Assembly (NCBI GenBank): GCA_944386475.1
Contig: CALXBH010000029.1
Coordinates: forward strand, 29,530 to 93,529
DNA: 64,000 nucleotides
Source: an uncultured Clostridia bacterium
GTDB lineage: Bacteria; Bacillota; Clostridia; Oscillospirales; Ruminococcaceae
Direction of reading: 5' to 3'
The position numbers were made by a program, and so were the translations under genes. The notes under the pieces are model-generated. The model was not told where the DNA came from and ran no database searches. It saw only the letters and a program-made list of their open reading frames with translations. Position 1 is the first letter of the stretch; each line of letters starts with the position of its first letter. Below are positions 25,890 through 35,400 of this stretch, one piece after another.

Positions 25890-25918
25890 TTGATTTTAAG
25901 CTCCCTTTATTGTACAAT
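25890..25918 (+). promoter_or_regulatory. Promoter of the second DUF4854-like lipoprotein
   Basis: TTGATT (25890-25895), 17 bp, TACAAT (25913-25918). The start codon is about 47 bases downstream of the inferred start. Confidence 0.7.
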
Positions 25919-25971
25919 AGCCTTACGCAATAGGGGTTGTTCAATATTGATTGTACAAAAAGGAGTTTTTT

Positions 25972-26706
25972 ATGAAAAAGAAAAATGACCGCATTGCCGC
26001 CTGCGCAGTTTTGGCTGTGATGCTGCTGGCGCTTGCGGGCTGCCAGTCGGAGTCGCCTGAAGGGGGAAGCTCGGGACTATCATCGGGGTTAAGCGTATCC
26101 TCGGACGGCCTTTTAGCGGACAGCTCAGGGATTTTGGTCACATCTTCTGATGTATCTTCTGAGGGGGCAAGCAGCCAGATCACCGTTCATGCTTCTTCCA
26201 AAGAGGAGCAGGAATCTTCTCGGATAACCTCTTCCAAAGCGCCCGCCGGGACAACTTCTAAAGCACAGACTCAAACGTCCTCCACAGCCGTCAATCCGCC
26301 TGCTCAAAGTTCGTCTGAACCAGTTACCGTCCCTGACGAAATTGTGCTGAAACCGCCGACGGAGGAGATACCCCTTACCCCTAATAAAACATACGATTCA
26401 TTTGAAGACATTGTTGCAGACGAAAATTTTCAGGCCGGAGTACAATCCATGATAGACACGTACAAGGAAGCAGGGGTGGAAGTGAGCTTCACCGGCGATG
26501 GCAGAAGCCTGAATTGTGTCTGTAAGATCAATCTTACCCGCTCCGATGAACTGGCGCAGACATTAGTGGGAGAACTGAGAAAGCAGTCCAATGGGTTTAG
26601 CGAGGTGGCAAGATTTTTTGGGATGTATATCGACAATCCTGTTGTCGTCGTCACTTATTTGGATGTAAATGGAGAAGAGATTTGTTCCCTGCAATTTGCG
26701 GCGTAG
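25972..26706 (+). CDS. Lipoprotein, Ser/Thr-rich linker and DUF4854-like domain (paralogue 2)
   Basis: The 244-residue product has a lipobox LALAGC with Cys24. A long linker (about 25-125) is rich in Ser, Thr, Gln and Pro. The C-terminal domain (about 140-244) has NPVVVVTYLDVNGEE, almost the same as in the gene at 25291. The linker resembles those of sortase or wall proteins and would hold the domain away from the membrane. The ATG at 25972 has AGGAG about seven bases upstream; an earlier in-frame TTG precedes that ribosome site and is rejected. Function is unknown. The two paralogues probably arose by tandem duplication. Confidence 0.72.
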   Translation: MKKKNDRIAACAVLAVMLLALAGCQSESPEGGSSGLSSGLSVSSDGLLADSSGILVTSSDVSSEGASSQITVHASSKEEQESSRITSSKAPAGTTSKAQTQTSSTAVNPPAQSSSEPVTVPDEIVLKPPTEEIPLTPNKTYDSFEDIVADENFQAGVQSMIDTYKEAGVEVSFTGDGRSLNCVCKINLTRSDELAQTLVGELRKQSNGFSEVARFFGMYIDNPVVVVTYLDVNGEEICSLQFAA

Positions 26707-26746
26707 TAAACGATATAGGAAAGAAGCTTTTTCCAAGCTTCCTTCT

Positions 26747-26797
26747 AAAAACCACTTGCAGGCCATTATATATGGCCTGCAAGTGGTTTTTAATTTT
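26747..26797 (+). terminator. Intrinsic terminator after lipoprotein paralogue 2
   Basis: A 20-bp stem (26747-26766 with 26772-26791) followed by AATTTTT. A smaller hairpin (26718-26745) precedes it. Confidence 0.88.
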
Positions 26798-26820
26798 TGA
26801 CTTAAATCCCCTTCAATAAA

Positions 26821-26862
26821 TTAAATCCAGAGGCCGGATCATGATACAGCCTCTGGATTTAA
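26821..26862 (-). terminator. Likely terminator of the minus-strand lipoprotein gene
   Basis: A 14-bp stem (26821-26834 with 26849-26862). The minus strand continues with a moderately T-rich stretch. It lies just past the stop codon at 26874. Confidence 0.6.
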
Positions 26863-26873
26863 CAACAATGCGG

Positions 26874-27770
26874 TTAATAATAGATTTCGCAATCACTGCC
26901 GTTTTCCGTGATCTGTTCCGGATCGGTGACAAAGCCCGTCCCGCTCCCGTCATAGTGATACCACTTTCCATCGGACAAAAGCACGTAAATCCACGCCGCC
27001 CCTGTCTGGGAGCAGACGGCAACTTTGCAGTTGACGCCGAGCTTATGGCAGATCGCCTCCGCCGCCCGGGCCTGGCTGCCAAACTTCCAAGGATCCTTTC
27101 CAGGAACGCCGGCAAACACATTATAGGCGTTCATACCATCGCTCCCAAGGCCCTTGCCCATAGTAGCCGCATAGGAATACGCCATAATCGCCCGCAGCGC
27201 CAACTCATCTTCCATCGTAACATGAAACTTTTTCTGAAAGGCTTCCGGGGGTTTTTTCGCCTTAAACGCTTCGATATCGCTTTTAAAATGGGAAATCGCC
27301 TTCTCCGCCCCCTGGCTGATCACGTCATACTGCTGCTGATTGGCGGCGCCGTAATCGGTCTGGCAGGGATTATCCACCGTAATTCCCGAAGGAAGGGTGA
27401 CGCTATAGGCCGTCTGGTTATCCAAAAAATAAGGCGCTCCCTGATTAGAAAGGCTGTCTGCCGTCTCCGGGCCGCTGGATGCTTCTGACGAAGAAGCAGG
27501 AGGCACGGTATTCCGATCTGCCGTCTGCCCGGCAGAAGTATCTGATAGCACTTGTTGTCCAACTGACGATACTCCCGAACAAGCGTCCTCCTCAGACGCC
27601 GCCGAAATAGAAGAACTCTCGCAAAAGCTGGACGGACTCCCCTCCCCTAAACCGGAGGAACTTCCCGCCGCGCCGCCAGCCTGGGCACCATCTCTTCCGC
27701 AGCCCGCTGCCAAGGCGCAGATAAACAGCGCTGCCAACAAAACAGCTCCTGCCCTTTTTAGCTGTACCAT
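26874..27770 (-). CDS. Lipoprotein with degenerate transglutaminase-like domain
   Basis: The 298-residue product has a lipobox LAAGC with Cys24, a Ser-rich linker (about 30-100) and a C-terminal domain. The last part, ARAAEAICHKLGVNCKVAVC and then WIYVLLSDGKWYHYD, resembles the end of transglutaminase-like domains. There the motif is usually His-x-Trp; this protein has Ala-Ala-Trp, so the catalytic His seems lost. It may bind rather than cut. The ATG giving MVQLKR is chosen because GGGAG is eight bases upstream; the ATG two codons earlier is too close to that site. It converges on the plus-strand lipoproteins and lies downstream of the very large wall protein gene in the opposite reading order. 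Confidence 0.65.
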   Translation of the reverse strand: MVQLKRAGAVLLAALFICALAAGCGRDGAQAGGAAGSSSGLGEGSPSSFCESSSISAASEEDACSGVSSVGQQVLSDTSAGQTADRNTVPPASSSEASSGPETADSLSNQGAPYFLDNQTAYSVTLPSGITVDNPCQTDYGAANQQQYDVISQGAEKAISHFKSDIEAFKAKKPPEAFQKKFHVTMEDELALRAIMAYSYAATMGKGLGSDGMNAYNVFAGVPGKDPWKFGSQARAAEAICHKLGVNCKVAVCSQTGAAWIYVLLSDGKWYHYDGSGTGFVTDPEQITENGSDCEIYY

Positions 27771-27912
27771 CGCCATTACTCCCTTAAAATATCAAAAGCC
27801 TTTAACCATCATGGCTGTATTGCTGTTAAATTTTAGTGTACCACAATCCGAGTTTAAATTCCACCCCTAAACCCAGTCTCCTGCTTTTCAGCCATAACTA
27901 TAAGCATAAAGC

Positions 27913-27946
27913 ATGCGCCAAGGGAGTATACACTCCCTTGGCGCAT
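27913..27946 (-). terminator. Likely terminator of the giant wall-protein gene
   Basis: A perfect 15-bp stem (27913-27927 with 27932-27946) with a 4-base loop, some 40 bases after the stop codon. The T run on the minus strand is short. Confidence 0.65.
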
Positions 27947-27984
27947 ATTACAATAGGGGCTATTTTATTAAAGGTAGGAACGGA

Positions 27985-30900
27985 TTATTTTGCTTTTCTC
28001 TGTTTTCTGCTTACAAGCAGTGCTGCGCAGGAGCCTGCCGCCAGCACGGCGAGCATTGCAAGAGGCATATCCCCGGTCTGGGGAACAGACGCATCATCAT
28101 CCGGCTGCTGGGAGCTGGGATCCTGGGCATCGGGTGTCTGGCTGCCCGGCTGTTCATGATCCGGATTCTGGGTATTGTCGCCGTCACCGGAGCTGTCGGA
28201 ATCTCCAGGCTGCTCATTGTCGCCGGGTGTACCGGTGGCGGGAATCACCGTATCTTCCAGAGTGATCTCCTGGGTAGCCGCCTCGTCACTAAAGAGCTTG
28301 CCGCACTCGGAGCAGGTCCAGTACTCAATGTTGCCGTCTTCCTCAGCGGTAGCTTTCTTCGCCTCGGTTTTTACTAAGGTGTGGGTATGAGGAAGTTTTT
28401 CCACTGTCTCGCCCTGGGAGAGCATCTCGCCGCAGCCTAAGCAGTAGGTGTCGCCGGTGTAGCCTTCCTCATCCTCGGTGGCGGGCTTTTCATTCCGGAT
28501 TTCGGTGCCGCCGGCATGGTTATCCGGATTAAGCTCGCCGTACTCGCTGCCGCACACGGTGCAGACCGCCTTGTCGCAGCAAGTGGCCGTGCCGCCGGTG
28601 TGCGCCTGTTCATTAAGTTTTTCGCCGCACTGAGAGCAAACCTGCCAGTGACCTGTCTCGTCAGAATGCCAGCCGGAACCGTCGGGGGTATGTTCGCCGG
28701 TAGCCGGAAGCACGGTATCTTCCAGGGTGATCTCCTGGGTAGCCGCCTCGTCGCTAAAGAGCTTACCGCACTCGGAGCAGGTCCAGTACTCGATGTTGCC
28801 GTCTTTTACGCAGGTAGCTTCTGTCGCTTCGGTTTTCACTAAGGTGTGGGTGTGCTCGGGGGCCGCTTCCACCGTGAAGGTTAAGGGGGCGCTGGTGGTA
28901 ACATTGCCCGCTTTGTCGGTGACGGTGACAAACCACTCGTAATCGGTGTCCGCCTGCAGGCCGTTCATAACCACGCTGGCGCTGCCGGTGCCGGTGACCG
29001 TCTGCGCTTCGCCTACGGCCGCATTTTCTCCTGCTGCCAGGGTCAAGGAATTGGTGGTCAGCGTCCGGGTGGAGGTGCCGCCCAGATCCAGCCGGATGGC
29101 GAACTCGTCCTTGTTTACCTGATACAGGTTGCCCCGGTTGCCGGAGTAGGTGCCGTTTCCATAGGGAGAAGTGGTTTCGCCCGTCATGGGAGAATAGGTG
29201 TTAAAGTAGATCAAGTCGTTTTCCAGGTCGAACTGGACGCTGCGGATAAACTCCTGGCCGCCGTAAGAAAGGCCTTGGTAGTCCGCCAGCACATTGTAGG
29301 TCTCATGGTCGCCAAAGTTAGAGTAAACCACATTGGTTCCCGCTACGTGGCCGCTTAAAACCAGTTTGACGTTGCTGTGGTTTTTCACCACTTTGTTGAG
29401 CATGTCGGTGTTGGAAATATCGTTTAAGTTGGTGTAGTTGTGGGTGAAGATGATGACAGAATAGTCGGGATGCTCTTCGATCACCTTGGCCGCCCAATCT
29501 AAGTCCTCATTGGTCTGCCAGTAGGAGATGCTCATGACTAAAAGCTTGGTGCCATGCTCTTCCAGCAGGTAGTACGCGTCGTCAATGGGCTTGTCGGCGT
29601 CGATGCCGAAGGAGCCTCCCCACAGATCTCCAGCCGACTCCTGCAAGCGGGTGACGGGGAAATACTGGTTGTAGCGGATACGGCTGTTGGTGCCGTTGTC
29701 GTAGTCGTGGTTGCCCCAGGCGATGCCGTAGGGGATCCCCGCCTGCTCCAGCAGGCTGAAAGCAGCGGAAGCCGCCTGCCACTGGAATTCCTGATTTAAG
29801 TAAGGCCGGTTGACCACGTCGCCCACATGGAGCACCATTTCGGTCTTGTTCTCTTTAGCGGTGTCCACAATCCACTGGAACTGCTCGCTGATTTTCTCCG
29901 GATAGGACTGAGTGTACAGCTGGGTGTCCGGAACGACCACCATGCCGAAGTCAAACTGTCCTTCCTCGGGCTTATAGGTTTCCCGGTTCTCGATGGCCTC
30001 GGTCATACCGCGCCAGAGAAGCAGGGTGAGCTTGCCGTCTTTTACGACGTTTTCATTAGGAATGTTCATGTCGATGGAGACAGACGGGGCATCCTGATCA
30101 TAGGCGGAGCCCACTTCCTGCCAGCCGTTTACAGAAGTGTTGTACACATAGGCGGTGACTTCCCGCTCGGCGGAGCCGTTCCAGACCAGGTGGAAGTTTT
30201 TCGCCTGTTTTTGAGCTTCGGTCAGGGTGATCTCATAGATCTGATAGGGGTTCTCCCCTTCGCCGGTAGCGGTGCCGAACAGGGAGTCGCTCTGCTCTCC
30301 GTCGGTGGGGGCGATGCTATCGGGCAGGCGCTCATCCGTGGTGCCGTACCGCACGACGGTGTTCTGGTCGCTTAAGGCAATGGCCTGGTTCTGATAGAAC
30401 TGAACCGAAACCTCTTCGTTATAATCCGAGGTGATGTCCGCTTTCAGGGTTGCCGAGTCGCCGGTTACCACCCCATCTTTCGAGGAATCCGACAGCACCG
30501 GCATGTTGGGAGCGGTGGAATCGGACAGCATAAGGGTGACCGAATCTTCCGCCTCGCCGCTTTCATCCTGTGCCGCAGCGGTCAGGGTGATCGTCTGTTC
30601 GTTGAGGGCGTCTACCGGCACCAGGACGGAAAATTCGCCCGCTTCGGAAGTGCCAAGGTCAAAGGTCTTGCCATCGACAGCGGCGGTCAGGTCGCTCGCT
30701 TTGGAGACAACGCCGGTCACCTTGACCATGCCCGTCTGGGCAGAAGCGTTATCCATGGGGTAAGAGATGTGCAGGGTCACACCGGTGTCCGCTTTGTCTT
30801 CTACCGCACCGTAGGATACCGCGTCGCCAAAGTAGTTATTGTACCGGAAGGCTTCCCACTCCGGCGTGGTGCGGTAGCCGGTCAGCTGGATCTCGTCTAA

Positions 30901-33900
30901 AGTGCCCCGGTAAGAGGCCTTGACCTCCCCGGTGTTGGAGTAAGCGCCGATGGTAGAGGGGGTCTTGTCGTCGTTTAAGGTAGTGCGGTATTCCGCAAAG
31001 GCTTCATACTGCTTTTCGCCGTCGATAAACACCGCCACGGTCATGCCGTCGTAGCTCATGGTGACTAAATGAGGCTTGCCGTCTTCAGGCAGGGCGAGCT
31101 TGGACTCGGTTGTTTTTGGGCTGGTGGAGCTGGACTCGTACCACAAACCGGAGTACCGGGAAACAAGCTGTTTGTCCGTCTTGTTGACTCCTAAGAACAG
31201 CGTATCGTTGGAACCGCTTCCCGCCACGTCTTTTGCAAAGAAGGGAGCGTTGTCCTCCGGCTGGTTTTGAAGGTCCTCGGCAGTCGCCTGATAAATGGCG
31301 CTCACGCTTACCTGGTCCATGCCGCCGCCCACGTCGCCGTAGACAATTTTGGTGTTGTTAAAGTAAGAAGTCATGGTACCGTCTTGTCCGGCGGTGGCAG
31401 TCAAGCCGTTTCCTTCCACCGTACCGGTCTGTTTGCCCGTGGAATCCACCCGGGTATCGCCGGCCGCAGAATCCTGGGTGAAATGTTCAACCAGTTCATA
31501 GGTCGCGTTCCACACTTCGGTGGGATCGTTCTGGGCTTTCTCGCCGCCGTAGTATACCCACAGGTTGGCGGCTCCGTTCGCGGGCAGCTCTTCCAGCTTC
31601 ACCCAAACTGAGGTGACACCGTCAGGGTTCCAGTTTTCGATCTCATAGGGGATCGAAAGCCCACTCATGGTGTAGAATTTCAGGGTATCCTCCCCGGCGC
31701 CCGCCGGGATATCGGTGAGTTTAAGGAGCACGGGAGCGTTATAAAACGCTTCATTTTCGTCATTGCGAACCGAGATAACCTGCCGGGATAAGGCCGTATC
31801 GTCAAACCAGGGAGAAATCTGGCCGTTATCCGACTCCAGCTCTACCAGACGGTATTCCAGCTCTTTGAGCTTATCGTAATTGGTGATCGCGCCCTGCTGG
31901 GCTTCGCTTAAATCGTTGTAAGCCATTCTGGCCTCGGTGACAGCGGTTTTGTCCGCCAGGGTTAGGTCGCCTGCTTCCGGCAGGTCTTCGATCTGCTGGA
32001 TCATGGGCTCGATCTCTTTATCGATGCCGAAGCCTTCCCAGGAATAGGGCACCGACTGATCCTTGATCTGATAAACCATCGCTTCCAGCTTGCCGCCGTC
32101 GATGGTGATGCCGGCAAAATACTGGGCATTTTTCTCCGAGGTGTTGTTCTGCACGCCCTGCTCCGAGCGGTCGAACAGCTCTAAATACTCTTCCATGTCG
32201 ATGCCGCTGGGGCTCGATTCCTGGTCATAATGCTTTACACCGGCGGTGTTGGCCAGGAAGTAGATGGTGCCCTCGGGGCTCACAGCATATTCGATCCGTT
32301 TGCCGCCCTTCATTTCAGTGATCTTGGTGGTTTCCACCGGAGCGGCGCATTCGGTGCCGTTTTCATCATAGGCTAACACCTTGGTCCGGGCGAGGATGTG
32401 GTCGTGGCCCTGCAGGACAAGGTCGATATCCAGCTCGTCGATCAAGGGCACGATCACCCGGCGCATATTTTTGATGTCCTGATCGTCCAGGTGATTCGCA
32501 GTAGTGTAGGGGCCTTTGTGCATATTGAGGATAATCCAGTCCGCGCCGTTTGCCCGGGCAGTGGTTACATCCTCCCGCAGCCAGTCAAGCTGCTCCTGGG
32601 TAAGGTTCTGGGTGGAGTCCTCGTTGGTGTTTAAAACCACAAAGTGAGCGTTGCTGTAATCGAAGGAGTAATAGGTTCCTCCGGTGGTGTTTCCGTTTAA
32701 CTCCAGATTAAAGTGGTTGATAAAGGCGTTTCCAGTTGCTTCATGGTTGCCGGCGGCAGGAGCAATCGTGGTGCTTGTCAGCCCTGCTGCGGAGTAGTTG
32801 AGAAGGCTTGTCCACATGCTCTCGTTGGAGCCGTCGTCCACTACGTCGCCGCCGTGGAGGACAAACGCCGCATCCGGTACGGTGGCCAGCGCTTTTTGCA
32901 GGGTGTTGGCCGAAACCTGGGCATCCCCGTCGGTGTAGGACTGGGTGTCAGTGATGTTAATAAAGGAGAACGCGCCGCTGTCTTTGGCGGTGACAAACTC
33001 GCCGGTACCACTGAAGATGCCGGTAGCCTTGTCGCCCACCTGGTAATAATAGGTGGTGTTAGGCGTAAGATTTGTCGCCAGCGCTTGATACTGTGCGTCG
33101 CCGTACAGCTCCTGCTGGGTGGCGGCGACCTCGATTACCTCATCAAAGCTTTTGGTTTCGCTGATTCTGACCACAGGCTCTTCCACCGCCACGCTGGTAA
33201 ACCAGGTGAAGGCTTTCTGGGTCTCGGAATCGCCGTTAAAGGTCACGGTGATGCGGTCGGGTCGGGTGGAAGAATCCACATACTGGAGCACCGGATGCTG
33301 TTTTTCCTCATCCATTTTCCAGGTGTAGTCAAAATCCCAGCCCAGGTCCTCATAGGTGCTTTGCTGCTGGAGCTGCTCTAACGTGACGTTCTGGCCGTTG
33401 GGATCGGTGTAGGTGCCGTCTACCGTCTCGCCGTTGATGGTGATCGCTTCGTTAGCGATGTTGTCCCGCAGGGTTTTGCCGAAGTCGTTGCAGCCAATGA
33501 TGCGGCCGTAGTACCCTTCGGTTTTGGCACCCGGCTGGTTGTAAGCATAGGTGATGGAACCGCCGTAGGCTACGTTGCCCTGAATATAAGCGGTGTTGGG
33601 GTAAGCGCAGATCATGGCGCCGTCGTTGCCCTGCTGGCTGTTTTTGCCGGTTACCTGCTCGGTGCCGGTCAGAGTGAGGTCAGCGTCCGCAAAGCAGCGC
33701 TGGATGCTGCTGTTGGAGTTATTATAGGCCACGATGCCGCCGCCCATGAATTTGCCGGTCAGCTCGCCTTCAAAGTAGCAGTCCAATACCGAACCGCCCT
33801 TGTTCTGAGCCACGATACCGGCGACTTTTTCAAAGCCGGGAGCGGATACCGACCCGGTTACTGCGCAGCGCTGTACCACGCCGCCGCTTAAATTGTCCGC

Positions 33901-35400
33901 CACCAGCGCCGCACAGGCGGGGCCGGCGGTGTTGCCGTTATCGCCGGTGCAGACGATGTCCACGTCCGCCAGGGTCAGGTCTTGGATGGCGCCGGTGTTT
34001 TCCAAAATCAGCGCCGCCCGGTAGTCACCCTTGTTGGTATCCGGTACTGCCCCCCGGAGCTTTAAGCCGCTGATGGTGTGGCCCCGGCCGTCGAACACAC
34101 CGTTAAAGGAGCGCACCATAGCGATCTCGTCGGTAAGGGTGATGTCGTTTGTCAGCGCAAACTGTTTTTCATTGTAATAAACGCCGTTTTGATTGTTCAT
34201 CTGCTCGATCCAGAACAAAAACTCGGCTTCGTTGTTAATGAGGAAAGGATTGCTGGAGCTGCCGTCGCCGGTGAGCGCCGTAACGCCGGTTTCCTCCTCG
34301 GGTTTTTGCAGGGTGGGGTAGCCGGTTTCAGCGTCCATCTCCCACACGGTTTCAAAATCCCAGCCCAGTTCCTCATAAGTGGCCTGCGCTTTCAGCTCGG
34401 CATCTGTTTTGTCCAAACCGTGCTGAGAATTCACATCCTCACTTGTCACCGTCTGGTTTTTGATGCGGATTTCCGTGCTGCCGTAGTTGTTATTGATTTT
34501 GACGCTGTTGCCGGTAAAACCGACCACACGGCCCACAAAGCCGTCGATCTGGTAATCCGGGAAGGCCATGGTGATCGTCCCTCCCGCCGCAACGTTGTTG
34601 CGCACGGTCAAGGGATTGCCGGGATAAGCGCAGACGATTGCCGCGTCGTTGCCCTGCTGATTGTTCCGGCCATCGGTGGGATGATCGCTCGTGGTGGTCA
34701 TGTCCCCTCTGGCAAAGCAGCGCTCAACCGTACCTTTAGCATAACCGGCGATACCGCCCGCCATATACATAGCCGTCACATCGCCCGAAAAAGAACAATC
34801 GGAAATAATGGAATTGTTGTTTCCGTTTTTGCCCGCGATGCCTGCCGCCATCTCATAGGTGGGGGCGGAGATGCTGCCGGTCACTGAGCAGCGTGTAATG
34901 CTGCCAGTGTTTTCGGCTACCAGGCCGCCGGCGGTGGGGCCTCCGGCCGTGCCGTTATCCCCTACACAGGTCACGGTGATATCTTCTAAGCACAGGTCTT
35001 CGATAGCGCCTGTGTTGCGGCGGATAAATCCCGCCCGGTAGTTGCCCTTGTTTGTATCCGGCAAAGTACCGTTAATCACAAGGTCTTTAATGGCATATCC
35101 GTTGCCGTCCAAGGAGCCGCTGAAATCATCGATCATGGGGAAGGTTTCCGTCATCTGGATGTCTCCATTCAGTTCATAGGCTTTTCCCACATAATCGCCG
35201 TTCCCGGCATTCATCTGCTCGGTCACATAAAGCAGATCCTGCTCGGACTGCAGGATATAGGGGGAAGCAGGGCTTCCGTCTCCCTCAAGGCTGTATGTGT
35301 CCGGACCGGCCGCCAATACCGACTGTAAAGGCGACAGCACCGTCGCTGCTGTCATCGCTACTGCGACCAGCAGGCTCAGGCATGACTTTTTTCGCTTCAT
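27985..35400 (-). CDS. Giant LPXTG-like wall protein with two GLUG regions and two metallophosphoesterase modules
   Basis: The 2471-residue product has a signal peptide (about 1-31) and two GLUG-type beta-helix regions (about 35-365 and 377-700). Then come a purple-acid-phosphatase-like fibronectin domain (about 714-797) and a first calcineurin-like phosphoesterase (about 815-1010: GGDVVDD near 850, GNHE near 885, GHDH near 998). A DUF2341-like domain (1195-1285), a LamG-like domain (1300-1530) and Ig-like modules follow. A second phosphoesterase spans about 1820-2035 (VVPDTQLY, HVGDVV, GNHDY near 1897, GHVAG). After fibronectin-like and Cys-rich repeats (about 2175-2395) comes VPQTG near 2439, a membrane helix and the tail RKQRKAK. 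The protein would be sortase-anchored and act on extracellular phosphoesters; the substrate is unknown. GGAGG lies seven bases before the ATG. Confidence 0.85.
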   Translation of the reverse strand: MKRKKSCLSLLVAVAMTAATVLSPLQSVLAAGPDTYSLEGDGSPASPYILQSEQDLLYVTEQMNAGNGDYVGKAYELNGDIQMTETFPMIDDFSGSLDGNGYAIKDLVINGTLPDTNKGNYRAGFIRRNTGAIEDLCLEDITVTCVGDNGTAGGPTAGGLVAENTGSITRCSVTGSISAPTYEMAAGIAGKNGNNNSIISDCSFSGDVTAMYMAGGIAGYAKGTVERCFARGDMTTTSDHPTDGRNNQQGNDAAIVCAYPGNPLTVRNNVAAGGTITMAFPDYQIDGFVGRVVGFTGNSVKINNNYGSTEIRIKNQTVTSEDVNSQHGLDKTDAELKAQATYEELGWDFETVWEMDAETGYPTLQKPEEETGVTALTGDGSSSNPFLINNEAEFLFWIEQMNNQNGVYYNEKQFALTNDITLTDEIAMVRSFNGVFDGRGHTISGLKLRGAVPDTNKGDYRAALILENTGAIQDLTLADVDIVCTGDNGNTAGPACAALVADNLSGGVVQRCAVTGSVSAPGFEKVAGIVAQNKGGSVLDCYFEGELTGKFMGGGIVAYNNSNSSIQRCFADADLTLTGTEQVTGKNSQQGNDGAMICAYPNTAYIQGNVAYGGSITYAYNQPGAKTEGYYGRIIGCNDFGKTLRDNIANEAITINGETVDGTYTDPNGQNVTLEQLQQQSTYEDLGWDFDYTWKMDEEKQHPVLQYVDSSTRPDRITVTFNGDSETQKAFTWFTSVAVEEPVVRISETKSFDEVIEVAATQQELYGDAQYQALATNLTPNTTYYYQVGDKATGIFSGTGEFVTAKDSGAFSFINITDTQSYTDGDAQVSANTLQKALATVPDAAFVLHGGDVVDDGSNESMWTSLLNYSAAGLTSTTIAPAAGNHEATGNAFINHFNLELNGNTTGGTYYSFDYSNAHFVVLNTNEDSTQNLTQEQLDWLREDVTTARANGADWIILNMHKGPYTTANHLDDQDIKNMRRVIVPLIDELDIDLVLQGHDHILARTKVLAYDENGTECAAPVETTKITEMKGGKRIEYAVSPEGTIYFLANTAGVKHYDQESSPSGIDMEEYLELFDRSEQGVQNNTSEKNAQYFAGITIDGGKLEAMVYQIKDQSVPYSWEGFGIDKEIEPMIQQIEDLPEAGDLTLADKTAVTEARMAYNDLSEAQQGAITNYDKLKELEYRLVELESDNGQISPWFDDTALSRQVISVRNDENEAFYNAPVLLKLTDIPAGAGEDTLKFYTMSGLSIPYEIENWNPDGVTSVWVKLEELPANGAANLWVYYGGEKAQNDPTEVWNATYELVEHFTQDSAAGDTRVDSTGKQTGTVEGNGLTATAGQDGTMTSYFNNTKIVYGDVGGGMDQVSVSAIYQATAEDLQNQPEDNAPFFAKDVAGSGSNDTLFLGVNKTDKQLVSRYSGLWYESSSTSPKTTESKLALPEDGKPHLVTMSYDGMTVAVFIDGEKQYEAFAEYRTTLNDDKTPSTIGAYSNTGEVKASYRGTLDEIQLTGYRTTPEWEAFRYNNYFGDAVSYGAVEDKADTGVTLHISYPMDNASAQTGMVKVTGVVSKASDLTAAVDGKTFDLGTSEAGEFSVLVPVDALNEQTITLTAAAQDESGEAEDSVTLMLSDSTAPNMPVLSDSSKDGVVTGDSATLKADITSDYNEEVSVQFYQNQAIALSDQNTVVRYGTTDERLPDSIAPTDGEQSDSLFGTATGEGENPYQIYEITLTEAQKQAKNFHLVWNGSAEREVTAYVYNTSVNGWQEVGSAYDQDAPSVSIDMNIPNENVVKDGKLTLLLWRGMTEAIENRETYKPEEGQFDFGMVVVPDTQLYTQSYPEKISEQFQWIVDTAKENKTEMVLHVGDVVNRPYLNQEFQWQAASAAFSLLEQAGIPYGIAWGNHDYDNGTNSRIRYNQYFPVTRLQESAGDLWGGSFGIDADKPIDDAYYLLEEHGTKLLVMSISYWQTNEDLDWAAKVIEEHPDYSVIIFTHNYTNLNDISNTDMLNKVVKNHSNVKLVLSGHVAGTNVVYSNFGDHETYNVLADYQGLSYGGQEFIRSVQFDLENDLIYFNTYSPMTGETTSPYGNGTYSGNRGNLYQVNKDEFAIRLDLGGTSTRTLTTNSLTLAAGENAAVGEAQTVTGTGSASVVMNGLQADTDYEWFVTVTDKAGNVTTSAPLTFTVEAAPEHTHTLVKTEATEATCVKDGNIEYWTCSECGKLFSDEAATQEITLEDTVLPATGEHTPDGSGWHSDETGHWQVCSQCGEKLNEQAHTGGTATCCDKAVCTVCGSEYGELNPDNHAGGTEIRNEKPATEDEEGYTGDTYCLGCGEMLSQGETVEKLPHTHTLVKTEAKKATAEEDGNIEYWTCSECGKLFSDEAATQEITLEDTVIPATGTPGDNEQPGDSDSSGDGDNTQNPDHEQPGSQTPDAQDPSSQQPDDDASVPQTGDMPLAMLAVLAAGSCAALLVSRKQRKAK
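28231..28388 (-). repeat. Cys-rich repeat, copy 2, in the giant wall protein
   Basis: About 158 bases nearly identical to 28696-28854. They encode a module with HTHTLVKTEA, YWTCSECGKLFSDEAATQ and ITLEDTV. The CSEC pair and the surrounding CxxC pairs suggest metal binding or disulphides. Confidence 0.75.
28696..28854 (-). repeat. Cys-rich repeat, copy 1, in the giant wall protein
   Basis: The upstream (N-terminal) copy of the module described at 28231-28388. Base identity is very high from the ATCTCCTGGGT region to the end of the Cys pair, which points to recent duplication or conversion. A third, diverged Cys-rich segment lies between the copies. Confidence 0.75.

Noticed and set aside
34078..34887. 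269-codon open frame antisense to the giant wall-protein gene
   Set aside because: It has no ribosome site or family resemblance and is explained by codon bias of the long GC-rich gene on the other strand. Other long antisense frames in that gene are rejected for the same reason.
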